Positions 12,101-23,735 of a DNA stretch of 64,000 nucleotides are shown here, piece after piece; the stretch's first letter is position 1; each line of letters begins with the position of its first letter. The stretch is from Lindgomyces ingoldianus (lineage: Eukaryota; Ascomycota; Dothideomycetes; Pleosporales; Lindgomycetaceae): positions 186,001 to 250,000 of the forward strand of contig NW_022985191.1 in assembly GCF_010093535.1 (NCBI RefSeq), written 5' to 3'. The position numbers and the translations under genes were made by a program. Under the pieces are notes generated by a model that saw only the letters and a program-made list of their open reading frames with translations, was not told where the DNA came from and did no database searches.

Positions 12101-15100
12101 AAAGATACTACCTTGATATCTAGTGTGGGTACGTCCTTGTTACCTCAATTGCCTCAAACAGGACATAGCAGCCTTGCATGTTCTCTTATGTCCAGCAATA
12201 TTCGAAACGAGAGCAGGCAATGCCTGCGCGGGACGTCTCTGCAGTTCAGTCCGTACGGCAAATCGAACAAATGATGTTCACTACTGGGCGAAAAGAGAGT
12301 TGTCGGATAGGTGCGCGCCAGGTTCATGGGTCATCCCCCAGCTATCGGATAGGGACCGTCTGTCTTGGAATGAGGTTTAACCCATTTAGTGGCAAGAGTT
12401 GAAAATATTTAGCGAACGTTGCTTGGCTCCCCCGCTGTCAATATCGTATAGGATCGCCACTACCCCACAGTGACGAGTTCACCAAGCTTTCCAAGGTTTG
12501 TGGAGTTGAGGATGTCGTCGTTCTGGTGGGCCTGCCACAAGCGAGTGGATTAGAGGTAGCATTTGACAAAATGGAATACGGTGGTCTGAGCATCTGATTA
12601 TCGTGCGACTCTTGAGCTCATAAAACGTGTTCACCGATAAGGGTTTGTGGCACATCCCGCCTTGACGTGTTAATGCAGTCAGCGAAGTTTGTTAGCACAC
12701 TGCTGGGATTGAGTTGGGAGAACAATGCTTGCAGTCTTGAGCCAAAGTGTCGTGTCCTTGGGTTGGATTTCTACCTATTCCGGGCATTCCTAGCGCGGAT
12801 CGGTCCCTGTGCAGGTGTGACTAGTGGCCGGGGGTTGCAGCGAAACCGACAGAACGGTTTCATCTCCTTTGCCGTATGCCGTAATAGGCAGGTTGCGCCG
12901 ACCGAACTGAGACCAGCTTCCTAAACATGGATGCTCGCAGGATACAGAAATACTGTGTACACTGTGCCTCACGATCGTTGTTGGAGAGTCCTGAGAAAAG
13001 TTTTCTGATTTCATCCAAGCCGCTCAATAAACCCATTGGTATTCGGCCGCGGCCGATGTGTTTGCCAGAAGACAAATCACTAATACATGGCGACTATAGG
13101 CGGATATTGTGGAATGGGGACCTGCATGAGGAAACATTAAGTCGTTGCACAGATCCAGATACGGATTACATACCTTTAACATATCTTCCTCGAGATCCGC
13201 AGAACCGCTCATCAGAAAGGGGCAGACTGCCTAAAGTATGTACTTCATCGGGAGTACTGCAGTCAATCTCAAAGCTCTGCAGCTGTCTGTAGGGCAAGGG
13301 GCGGGAGGGGAGTTTGCATGGCAGATTCTGGAGCAACAGTGAAGCAGAGCCTACGCAAGTGCTGATTATTACGTATGTTTCATGCCGAGAAACGTAATCG
13401 TAATCACACGTGGAGATCCAGGAAAACTGCTCGAGGGAACAACAGGGGTTTCACAACTCACGTTTGAGTATCAAGATTTGTTGTTCCCCTTTTTGTTCAT
13501 GACGTTGGTGAACGTCGGCAAAAGATGTGAGATAGATGGAGCAGAGGATAAGCCCATTCGACCGACCGTAGAATGCAAGCTCGAGTCATTATCGGTGAAA
13601 GGGCCTCTGGGCACACACAACGGCCTTAGAGCAAGCCCTGGATTCTAGCAAGTCAAACGCTGAATTAAGCATTTTTCGCCGCTCCAGTGCGAGAGCAAGA
13701 AGTACTCGCTTAGCCGACCATCGACCGGGTAATAAAAGGGACGGTATTATTAACATCCAGATATTGCGCCCGCTCGCGCCGTGAATGGATCGAGTGCCCT
13801 GAGGCGACGTTGATCAGACTCTGGACCCGTGATGGATGCCCTTGGGGCTCTGGTTGTGGCAGGTTGTCAGTCGGCCTGCCGTGCCAGAGCTGCAGATTCG
13901 ATGGCGACAACCATAACACGGCCCCTGAATATCCTTTAATGGTAGGGGTTTTGGTGGGGTCACTGGGGTGAAAATGGTAATCCTTGCCCGATAGTGGAGA
14001 GCGGCGAGCATCCCCCAGACCAAGACTAGGTGACTCCACATCATTATTGGCGGTTTGATACTTAGAACTCAGGAGCTGCTGACGGTACCTCGAGTCACGA
14101 CCTCGATAACACGATATAGATCCCGCCGCCAACACGTTCGAAGTTGGGGCACAGTGCGCTGCCGGGCAGGCGGTTGAGGTTGGCGGACAGAGGCACGACC
14201 AGCCGAGGTGCGCAGATAGCACGTAGAATATACAGTCTTTACAGAAAGCGGCTTTGACGCCATGGCCGTTGGAGCGATTGGTGCGAATCTTTCCTTTGAC
14301 GCTCCTTCGCTGGTGTTCCAGGGTTGCACGGACGCGCTGACACCATGTGACGGCGGCATCTCCACGTGGTGGAGAACGAGCTGCATCGCTGTATCGCTGT
14401 AGCTCTTGAAACCCATCACACGACAGACCGTCACAGATCCTCGCGGGTCCCAGGATCTCTCTCGTCTTGGTGCTTGAGATGCAGCATGTCTCAATGCGGA
14501 CGCCAGAATGGTCGCCCTGCTACCGGTTAGCCCAGAGTTGGGACATGATACAATGTCTTCGCCTCTCAAGGCCCTTTGAACCTTGACCCGCTCTCCAAGC
14601 CGCCGTACGACTGGCTCTTCGCCGGCTGGCAGGGGGCATGACGCTAGCAAGTCAAGCAAAATTGACTTCGGCCCTTGCCAGATTCGCCGTTAGCTGCCGG
14701 CACACATGCAGCGTTGGCAAGTCCTTTGCCCGCCTGCTGGTCTTAATTATGGCGTGCGCCTCTCCAGGATAGCGGTTCTGCAGTATCCACACTCTCTCCA
14801 ACCTCAAAAGTCTTTAACATCTGTCCTGTGTTGGGTCTTTGTTGTGTTGTTATCTTTCCTTGAACGCACCTTCCGCCACCTGCGCTGGCTGGAAAGCCAG
14901 ACTGAGCATCCGATTACCCTTTTCGGCAACCGTGAACACTCTCACTGCCCGCCTGCATTCATTGCGACTTCCAGTGTTCACGTCCTCCTAAACAAAGCCG
15001 GCACTGAACGAGCATTTCCGTGCCAATCCTCTCTGTCGACGGCGATGGCATCATAACCGTCTCATTTCACGCCCACCTTTCAACTTAAACTCTACACTTG

Positions 15101-15139
15101 AAGACTCCTCACCCCGTCCGCAAATTACGGGGAGTTAGC
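9123..15139. other. Six kilobases without a supportable gene
   Basis: Base composition is ordinary, not the AT-rich pattern of mutated repeats, yet no ORF shows a domain, a convincing ATG start or exon partners. Longest candidates are the minus ORFs 14222-13710 and 14659-14069; the latter begins at TTG. The final 400 bp (14740-15139) is CT-rich and fits a promoter or 5' UTR for the receptor gene that follows. It may hold noncoding RNAs, fast-evolving small genes or a decayed locus. Confidence 0.4.
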
Positions 15140-16483
15140 ATGGCTTCATTCGAAAAGCGGTACTACGAGTACCCGTATAGCTTGGACCCCATCACTCCGA
15201 CCATTAGGAAAGGGCTGGTTCCTGTGGCCATCTCCGCAGTTCTCTCACTAATCTCCGTCTCCGCGCTCCTCACCTTCATCACTCATCGATTAATATCGTG
15301 GAGAAGACACTACAAGGAATACGTGGGGTACAACCAATATGTGCTCCTGATTTACAACCTCCTACTCGCTGATTTCCAACAATCCCTGGCCTTTTCAATT
15401 TCCTTTCACTGGCTCCGAATTGGCAAAATTGTGGCACCTACTGGCGCCTGCTTTGCCCAGGCCTGGTTCCTTCACATTGGAGATATTTCAAGCGGCTTCT
15501 TCGTCCTTGCAATCGCGATACATACTTGGCTGGGTGTTGTTAAAGGATACAAACTTTCGTACGGAGCGTTCGTGGGATCCATTCTAGGATTATGGATGTT
15601 GGCCCTTGCCTTGACCATCATTGGGCCAATTATGCACAAAGACAAATTCTTTGCCCGAGCTGGAGGATGGGTGAGTCTTCCTTTGCGGTTGCCACAGTTT
15701 GTAAAGGCTAATTTGATGTAGTGTTGGGTGTCTGCGGACTTTGAGAAAGAACGACTGTGGCTTCACTATCTGTGGATCTTCATCGTCGAGTTCGGCACCA
15801 TCGCCATATATGGGCATATCTTCTTTCACTTGAAAGGCCGGATAGGAAGCATCCTGAACAACGACACGAGCCGACTCTCAAGGGCCACAAAGTTCATGAT
15901 TCTCTATCCTCTGGCTTACGTCCTTTTAACCCTTCCAATTGCCGTGGGCAGAATGGTTGCCATGACTGGTACAAAAATGCCGGATCTGTTCTTCGTTGTT
16001 ACGGGAGCGCTGCTCACCTCGTGCGGCTGGATCGACGCTCTCCTGTACGCGCTCACACGTCGCATTCTCATTCCAAATCAAATATCCCGGCATCACCACT
16101 CAGTAACTGCCATAACGACGAACCCTGCCCGACCTGGTGATAAGACAGATTATGATCTTCAATCCATCAATGGTGGACCCGAACTCGGCACCGCTCGCTC
16201 TGTTACCATTACCGGTGGCAGCAACCGCATATCGCGACTTGCTGATTATAGCCGTGGCCGCCCTACACTTAAGAGATCCCCCTCTATGCGCGCCGACAGT
16301 CCTACTGGATCAACAGATTCGATCATAAAACCTGGCCCAAATGCCATTGGTATTGTGACCGAGACAAACATTCAGTATGAGATGACTGACGTTCAGGAGA
16401 GCGCGAGCGAAAGCGACACCCTACCGAGCCGGTTCAGGTCGCGGAACCAGAGCGACAGCGGGTTCAGCGCAAATAGTAAATAG
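15140..16483 (+). CDS. Fungal seven-transmembrane receptor-like protein, copy A
   Basis: A predicted plasma-membrane receptor of the G-protein-coupled type. Two exons, 15140-15670 and 15722-16483, give 430 residues; the intron falls between the two Trp codons of the GGW/CW motif. Hydrophobic segments in order start near residues 22, 70, 105, 130 and 155, with two more after the intron (HYLWIFIVEFGTIAIYGHIF; FMILYPLAYVLLTLPIAVG) and a last one before LYALTRRI. Signature stretches include YNLLLADFQQSLAFSISFHW and ACFAQAWFLHIGDISSG. The last ~140 residues form a polar, Ser-rich cytoplasmic tail. This pattern resembles fungal Git3/cAMP-receptor-like 7TM proteins, but I cannot fix the class or ligand. 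The frame is open upstream to a TTG at 15098; the first ATG, 15140, is used. Confidence 0.85.
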
Positions 16484-19400
16484 TAGGCATGGGTAATGTT
16501 TCTTTTCACGGCCGCTGCTCATGGTGATGAGGATTGGGGATCTGGGCGTCGCTTGTCCAATTGTTCTTGTTTCACCCTTCCCCCTCGCCCAAATGAGGAA
16601 GGGATGAGGGACAATGTTCTTCACGGCATTCGTTTGGTGATACCAGGTAACGCAGCATCATGGGCGTACGGCGAATACGATATGTGCTGTACGATATTGC
16701 CTTTAGGATGATCACCAGAACTAATATGGGATAGCGAATTGAAGGGCAGGTTGTTGACCCGGTGATTTACGGATTGTGGATTCGACCTGTGCGGTTCTTC
16801 GGTTGCTCCCATAGCTATACCCAAAATCAATGCACTCGACACTTTTCATTTACCCTCAATATCATGTAGAGACCGCCCAAGGCCCGCTTCAAATGTCAAG
16901 CGGTCACTAATAGCGACGAATAATACGACCTGAATCCGACACTCAGTTTGGCTGTCCCAGCTCACCGGTGACAGTATCTTCAGCTCTGCGGCGCTGGTAA
17001 GCTAGGTGCATTCCCCCCATCTCAGGCACACTAGCATCTCGTCTTATCTCACGCGCAGCATACAGCACACCGACATACGCTTTTGTATACGTTGCGAAAT
17101 TCTTCTGACCTGCAGGAGGAGCCCTTGCTAGAAACCCATTGTCTAGAATTCTTTCTAACGGAACGTACCGCATCCTATTGCTCCGTCGTGTTCCAATTCC
17201 TCACGTCATCTTCGACGCAGTCGAGTCAGTGACGTGTCTAAGCTAGGAATCTGGTGTGGTGCTCTGAGAGAGTCCAGGCGACTTTCGTGAGAAGATGAGA
17301 AGGTATGTGGAGGAAGATCGGATGTCCAGAGATCGGATAAGCGAAGGATAGTAGCGGGCCTACATCGGATGAAGCTAGGGGAGTGAACAGGCAAAGTTGG
17401 GGGACACACCTTGATTGCTGAGCTGTTTCGGGGGAGCGAGGGATTCTGTATCACACAATCAAGCTTATACTGGCTTCTGAGGCAGGTGCAAGAAAGATGA
17501 GTGTATTTTACTCTGGTCCTAGCGTAGTCGTATATCCACGTACTTGGGTGGAGTAATCTGAGTAATCTAGGGGACGTGATGCATCTGACGAACTCTGTAC
17601 TAAAGGCGAACGTCGTTACATTGTCACACTGCTTACTACCTTCTGCATACCAACTACAAGGCAATCTCAAGGCTCTCAAGATGACCGAGAAGTGGGTCTG
17701 AAGAGCGAGATTTGACATAGATCCTGGGTGTATGATGATTGCAGCGAGAACGTCTCACGACTGTTCTAGATAATCGGTCAATTACACCACCGAGGGATTT
17801 TGAGTAGCCGAAGGCAGGTTAGGAAACCAAGAACAATGCAAATGATTCTACAGTAGTAAACATTGCGAACTACGGCGGTCAAGAGGCGCAGCTTCAAATC
17901 GTGGCCCCCATTGAGGCTGATGCTGAGCGGGATCGATGTGGCGGACCGTTCCATACCAGGCTGTGGGATTCTGTCCGACATCCAGAAGCTATGCAGCGCC
18001 AGCTGGCTCAAAATAAGTATCGATACGATTACCGTGAAGCTGTACAATGTTTCTCTTTCGTACATCGGACTTCATGCGAGACTTTGACTCGCCCAGCCTC
18101 GCAGTCTGAAGAGCATTGGAATACAATTTGGGTCTAGGCACAATTCTTCCCTTCGCTTGAGACAATATTGATGAGGTTGAAGGAAACGCTCGTGTCTACC
18201 TGATAATTGCTGATCGCCGAAGCCATGCAGAATGTTCCAAATCGGCAGGCGTATCTGACATGCTGGTGCAGATGCTCCTCTTCGCGAAGCAGATCTCGCC
18301 ACCACCTGTTGCAATTGGACCACCTTAGCTGTCAGCACTGTGCGACAGCGTCGGTCCAAATAAACTCGCGGCACAACAGAGGTGAGGCGCAAATGCGAAA
18401 ACACGATGACTGGAGGAATCGTTGAGACGTTCGGGGTCTGACACGAGCTGAAGTTCTTAAACCCCACTGAATAAAGAAAGTATACGGATCTGTATGTGAA
18501 GGTCGCGTGTTAAAGCCACGAGGCGACTTGGCGACCAAGGGTCCGGACTGGAGAGAGTTCCGACGGTGTGAAATGCAAGGAGAATGACTTTCGCGATCTC
18601 GTCTTTGATGTTGTTGCCCCTTCGTATCTTAAATGCACACGGGGATGAAAACGTATGACGCTCTGGCCAATTACATGCTGGATTCGCTTTACGAAGTCGG
18701 CAATTCCTGGTTCTTACTCGGGGACCTTACGACGTGGCGTTGAGTGTGGCTTGTCGGACTGAAGGTGACGGTAAGGCTTGCAGTTCTCCCGTGCAAGAGA
18801 AACCTTCGCAAGCCCATCGTTCGTTCTTCGGCAGAGCCAATGTCTCCGCGATGGGCTGAATGAAACAGGCTCGACCTTCTCGGTGGGAATGAGAGGATCT
18901 GCCAATACGCCTCCAACAATGACCCTGAGAGACCTTCTGCAAAGCATGCGGCACAGTACATACAGAGTCTGAGCTTAGGCACATAGAGATGGGCTCTTCA
19001 AAGGAGAGAGTTCTGTTGGTAAGGGATGTCGCCAGTCCTCCTCAGATGGACTTGAAGGGTGACAGATAGATTGATTGTCCCTATGTTGACGGGGAGTCCC
19101 CAATCTTCACACATGCGCCGCTCAGTCTGGGAATTCATGAAGGGACTTCGCTACCACATGAGAGGCTGGGCCTCATATAGAATATATTACCTCCAACAGG
19201 AGAACCTTGCTGCCGTCGCTCTCGCCGTGGTGGTGGGTTTTGCCATGTTCCAATTCATCCGTGCCCATGTCCCCGCGAACTCGGACCGCAGGCTTCTGGG
19301 CTCCTCGAACCGCATTGCGGTATGCTCGTACATACCAATATCAAAGCATGAGCATTCCCTCGTACGGAGTTTTTCGTGAATGGGACTGTCCGTTGTACCG

Positions 19401-20579
19401 ACCAATCCAAGGCAGTGCAAAATGACGAAGGATGGCGCTTTGGGAAAGTTAAATTGCGCGGCACCGTAGCCGCATTGGCTGAGCTGAGGTTCCCCAACGT
19501 CCCCGAGAGAGGCCGGAAGAACACGCGGGACTGGCGGCGGTTGGAAGTGCGCCTTTACCTTTACTCGAAGAACATTGGATGCGCAAGGACACCATCATGC
19601 TCGTTGCTAGGAAAGGAGACCTTTGGAACCTAAAACATTCAACCCGGACTGCGGGCGATTCCTCGTGCTAGCGTTGATCTTCGCAAGCGTAAATGAACGT
19701 CGTCCTGAAAGCCCCACGAGTCACGGTCAGTCTCACAAGTCCAACTTCAAACGCCTCGCTTCAACGCAAGGCTGAAGCGTGGACAGCAGATTATCCGAGT
19801 GAAGTGCGCGTCCTCAGGAGGGGGTTCTGGGCGACCCCCCTCGTCGATTTGGGCATCTCATTGCTTTGTGTCAAAATTACCATGCCACCCTTACTGTGAG
19901 GTAGCCAGTGAGATTTTAGCCTGAGCAGCCTTCATCAGGTGACGGCTTTTCCTCTCTCCCTCATCCATGACCTGCAGCACCTCAAACACGCAAGAGTGGT
20001 CGCTCCAGCATGCCAAGCGCGACAACTTCTTGGTGGCTTGTCAAACTCCCCTTCCAGTGTCTTTCTAGCTTTTCTAGCCCGGCTACCAAGCAGCGAAGGC
20101 CCCGCACAGCACGCAGCGCGCCGCCTGCCGACCAGGTTGTGCATCCCGTTCTCATGCCCTTCCCACGCTGTGATGCCACAACCTCTTCACACATTACCCT
20201 CGGACCAAGAGTCCGGGGTTCCTTCGGTGGATATTTGCGCCTTTAGCGTGCTCAATCTGAGGCTGCTTTGGGATCCTAGAAAGTCTATCTGTTAATTAGT
20301 CGATGAGCGTCAGCATTGGCCCTCGCTACATTATCAGCACATCCCCAAAAGCTTCCCCAGAGATCTTCCTCTCAAGCAGCCATCTGAATCCACGAAGCTT
20401 GGTCGAGAGCCACGTACTGTGCCGCTTTGTGCAGCGATCCCAATCTTCCCTTCTTTCCCCCTTCTTTGTATAGAAACGATTTGGCGATGATATGACACTA
20501 TCCCTTTGAGTACCTCACTTAGTGCGCAATTCGGTCGCGATTCTTTGTCCACTAGCCGAGCGCCTCAACCACAGCGACA
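16484..20579. other. Spacer between the two receptor paralogues
   Basis: About 4.1 kb without a gene I can defend. Several ORFs of 60-170 codons occur on both strands (for example minus 17718-17206 and 18467-18072), but none has a domain or clear exon partners. One possible exon at 19083-19319 is listed separately. The last 600 bp before 20580 is CT-rich and probably the promoter and leader of receptor copy B. Confidence 0.4.
19083..19319 (+). CDS. Possible exon of a small membrane protein (uncertain)
   Basis: I do not recognise this sequence. An ATG-started stretch of 79 codons has GC-rich third positions like the real genes nearby, a basic N-terminal half (MRRSVWEFMKGLRYHMRGW) and one hydrophobic segment (ENLAAVALAVVVGFAMFQF). 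It ends at a donor-like GTATGC at 19320; the frame otherwise runs to a stop at 19379. No downstream exon is clear. It could be a real small gene, a decayed exon, or chance. Confidence 0.22.
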
Positions 20580-21897
20580 ATGCTCACTCCAGAGCCTCTG
20601 GACCACGATGCTGACAGCCTAACGCCTATCCCGCCTCAAATTCATCACTGGGTACGAGCTGTGGTGATTTTTGGGTTCCTATCCTTCGTCACTTCCGTCA
20701 CGCTTCTCTTCCTCCTCATCTATCGACTCATCCAATGGCAAATCAAGTCCAAACGCACCAACCAGTTCGTTATTCTGATCTTCAACCTCGTCTGGGCCGA
20801 CATTCAGCAATCATTGGCATTCGTGCTCAACATCGAATGGCTTCGGATGGACTCGGTGAACATTGCATCGCCGATTTGCTGGGCTCAAGGATGGTTCGTG
20901 TCCACTGGTGACCTTGCAAGCGGGGTGTGGTGTTTTACAATAGGGTTGCACACCTTTGCATCTGTTATTCTCAACTATCGACTCCCGCCACGCTACTTCT
21001 TCCTGACGGTTGCTATGCTATGGATATTCATTTACGGGATGTCAGCCATTCCAGCATTATTGTATGGCAAAAACCTGTATGTTCGTGCTGGCACTTGGGT
21101 AGGTTACATGTCCTCAACTTGTATTTACCCGGACCTAATGGAATACGCAGTGCTGGATTCACCACAACCTTAACGACCTCCGCCTTTGGACGCACTATTT
21201 CTGGATCTTCTTATTCGAATTCGGTAATGTTATTATCTATGCCGTCATCTATGCGATGTTGCTGCAACGCATCCGCTCGGGTTACTACACAGCCATGGAA
21301 GCGGAGCGCGTTAAGGCCATCTCGAATTTGATGGTTGTGTATCCCATCGTCTACGTTATTTGCACCTTGCCTCTTGCTTCGGCCAGGATGGCCAGTATGA
21401 GCGGTCACCCACCATCACTCGCAAGACTGTGCTTAGCTGGAGCAATGATCACTTCAAACGGTTGGCTCGATGTCCTGCTATACACGTTGACGCGCCGGAT
21501 TATGGTTTTCAGTGATGAGCCTCCAGCCGATGACAACGGCCTCGACACCTTCTCCGCCTTCTGGGCCGAATCGCCACGACGCTTCGGCGCAGCAACTACG
21601 ATTGAAGCTGTCGGTTGTCCCAGTTCCGCCAGAGAGAAGCAGAAACCGAAAAGGACCCGCGCGGGACGAGGTTTAGTGACTCTTCCCGCTAAGAGCGAAA
21701 GCTCTGATGATCTATGCGGAAGCAAGGATATCAAGCTCGTTACGACCACCCACGTCACCAGCGAGCCTGCCCAGCCTGCGGACTACTTGGAGATGGAAGC
21801 CGAGGCGAGGAGAAAGCGGCCTCGAACTCCGGTTGGGCGTTGGAGCGAGGAGAGTGGGAATCTGAAGGAATTCCAATTGGAGCGGATCCCGGATTGA
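20580..21897 (+). CDS. Fungal seven-transmembrane receptor-like protein, copy B
   Basis: A paralogue of the protein at 15140-16483. Exons 20580-21098 and 21151-21897 give 421 residues. Shared signatures are IFNLVWADIQQSLAFVLNIEW, CWAQGWFVSTGDLASG, the RAGTW/CW junction, HYFWIFLFEFGNVIIYAVIY, LPLASARM and VLLYTLTRRIM. As in copy A, the single intron lies between the Trp and Cys codons. The ~150-residue cytoplasmic tail is polar, rich in Arg/Lys/Ser, and unrelated in sequence to that of copy A, so the cores are conserved while the signalling tails diverged. Function is inferred: a nutrient, cAMP-like or other small-molecule receptor at the plasma membrane. Confidence 0.86.
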
Positions 21898-22650
21898 GAT
21901 GGAATGAAAAGAAGATTCTAAGGTAATCGTTCATGATCTATGTATTTGTATTATTAATGAGGGAACGAACTTGCATGGGTGGGAGCGAAGGAGTCTTGGG
22001 TTTCCTACTGCATAACCGCTTTCTTGCATTTGCATGTCGAGGGAAAAGGGTTCGGTTGGCGCATGGAATTAACACTTGCGTTTGGTATATATGTATGCCA
22101 CGGCTCAACCACGGGTGGTTTAGGGAAGAGAGGATCGAAACTATGTCAGCCTGGCGGGTGCTTCGCGTTTATTCTTTTCGGAGGGCGAAGGAAGAAAATA
22201 CCCTATCGTGGGGACGCTTAATGCTGAAGTGAACAACCAAATTTAAAACGCAGAGAAGAGTGCGTTAAAAGCCTTCGCATTCCTGGTGAACCTATTAGAG
22301 TTCTTTGCCTTGATGTTAATGTTTGGGTGTGGCATGAGTACACTGACGAATCGAAAACTCATACGAATTGTTAAAACTCCAAACTCATTAGTCTGAGGTA
22401 ATTTTTTGACAAGGTTTTAACAAGGGAGAAGCTATCCAAGCTAGAGGTAAAGAGAAATCATTCATCAAATGGAATTTCAAGGAACAAATACACCAAGCTA
22501 TAGAAAATACCGAATATGCCCGCTAAACTGAAACCAGCAATTATTCTATAAGTACGGACAGAGTTCTTCGGGTATCATGTACATAAGAGAAAAAGCCGTT
22601 CGAGTTCGCAGTGAAGGAGCGTCTTTGAGAAAGAAACGATGTAATTCGGG
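21898..22650. other. Convergent 3' intergenic region
   Basis: The region lies between two genes that converge. It is moderately AT-rich from 22240 to 22620 and shows no gene. Confidence 0.5.
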
Positions 22651-23735
22651 TTATCGTGTGTGCTGACCATTGGTAGTTGTCACCTCTGCTCCTGCCAACT
22701 CTGCAATGGGATTGTTTTGCGGTGACAACTCCCCGGGAATTGTGACCTTAACTGAAGTATAGTTGGGATTGTGTTTGTACGTCTCTCCCTGGGTGGGAGG
22801 AGTTGTAACGAACTGCCCCTTATAATCTTGCTGTGGATGTACTTGCGGTTGATTGGGAGAGGATGAGTAGTATGGCTGAGCCGGTAGCGTTGTTTGATGC
22901 CCGATTTGGTACTGTTGTGGATATGGCGCAGTTTCAGGCGTTGAGTGGTAACCTTGTCCCTTGCTTCGTTTCCTTGTTCTCAGTAACCAAAAGACCAAGC
23001 CAGCTATCGCGACAAGGGCCAAGCCTCCAACAACAACCCCAGCGATCCAAGCCTTGCTTGCGGCAGCAGGTTCGGATGCTTTCGTGGGGGTTGGTGATGC
23101 TGTCTGCCCGGCAAGACTTGGTGTAGTTGAGGGGGAGTTGGAAGAAGCTCTTGACCTAACGGTAGAGTCGAAAGTCACGTGGTTCGTTGTTGCGGGCTTC
23201 ACCTGAAAGTAAAGGACGCCGGTTTCGTCATTGCATCCTATCCACAGAAAGGCACTCGCATCTGCAGTGCTAGAAGTGTACACGGTGTCCGCATTGCAGT
23301 AGCTTGTACTGCGAAAGAGCCAATGTTAGTCTTGGAGGCAAGGATATTCTTGAGCTTTAAAGGAGGCTCTTACCATCTTTGACTGCCACCCACAGACAAT
23401 GCAATGGCACCAGAGCAGGATGTGACTATCTGAGTTGCACAGTCTTCGCTAGCCATGGTATCGCAACAACCGACTAGAGAACCACTTGTGTAAAACGAGT
23501 ATCCACTGGAGCAAGAGTTTTCATAATCTAAAAGACAAAACTTAATATAAAAGCAAAAAGATTTTCAAGATGGATTCATACATGAATTATCAGCTTGATC
23601 GGAATACCATCCGACAAACTGGTCCTCCACTCCACGTGGAAGTATGGCAGGCGGTGTAATCATCGGGTCCACTAGGTTGGCCAACACAACCGATGCTGAT
23701 ACTAGAATCATAGTGAATAAAAGTAAGGAAGCCAT
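22651..23735 (-). CDS. Secreted-ectodomain single-pass membrane protein with Pro/Gln-rich tail
   Basis: Three exons on the minus strand, 23735-23582, 23527-23374 and 23308-22651, give 321 residues. Order: signal peptide (MASLLLFTMILVSASVVLA), a Cys-rich ectodomain of about 110 residues with many Cys (for example ENSCSSGYSFYTSG, VGCCDTMASEDC, TSYCNAD), a Ser/Thr/Pro-rich stalk, a transmembrane helix (WIAGVVVGGLALVAIAGLVF), a basic stop-transfer (RTRKRSKG), and a Pro/Gln/Tyr-rich cytoplasmic tail. The architecture is that of fungal cell-wall-sensor-like or wall-anchored type I proteins. I see no WSC signature, so the ligand and pathway are unknown. Exon 3 starts in phase with the Cys codon created by splicing. 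Confidence 0.82.

Noticed and set aside
14069..14659. Minus-strand ORF of 196 codons
   Set aside because: It begins at TTG, is Arg/Ser-rich without domains, and overlaps another long minus-strand ORF in a different frame (14222-13710), as GC-rich chance ORFs do.
15098..15139. Upstream extension of receptor copy A
   Set aside because: The extension starts at TTG; the first ATG in frame is 15140, which gives a normal N-terminus.
17206..17718. Minus-strand ORF of 170 codons
   Set aside because: No domain, no sensible splice partners, and an amino-acid make-up unlike the real proteins in the window.
17863..18137. Overlapping plus-strand ORFs in the receptor spacer
   Set aside because: The one with more protein-like composition has no ATG near its beginning and no recognised family.
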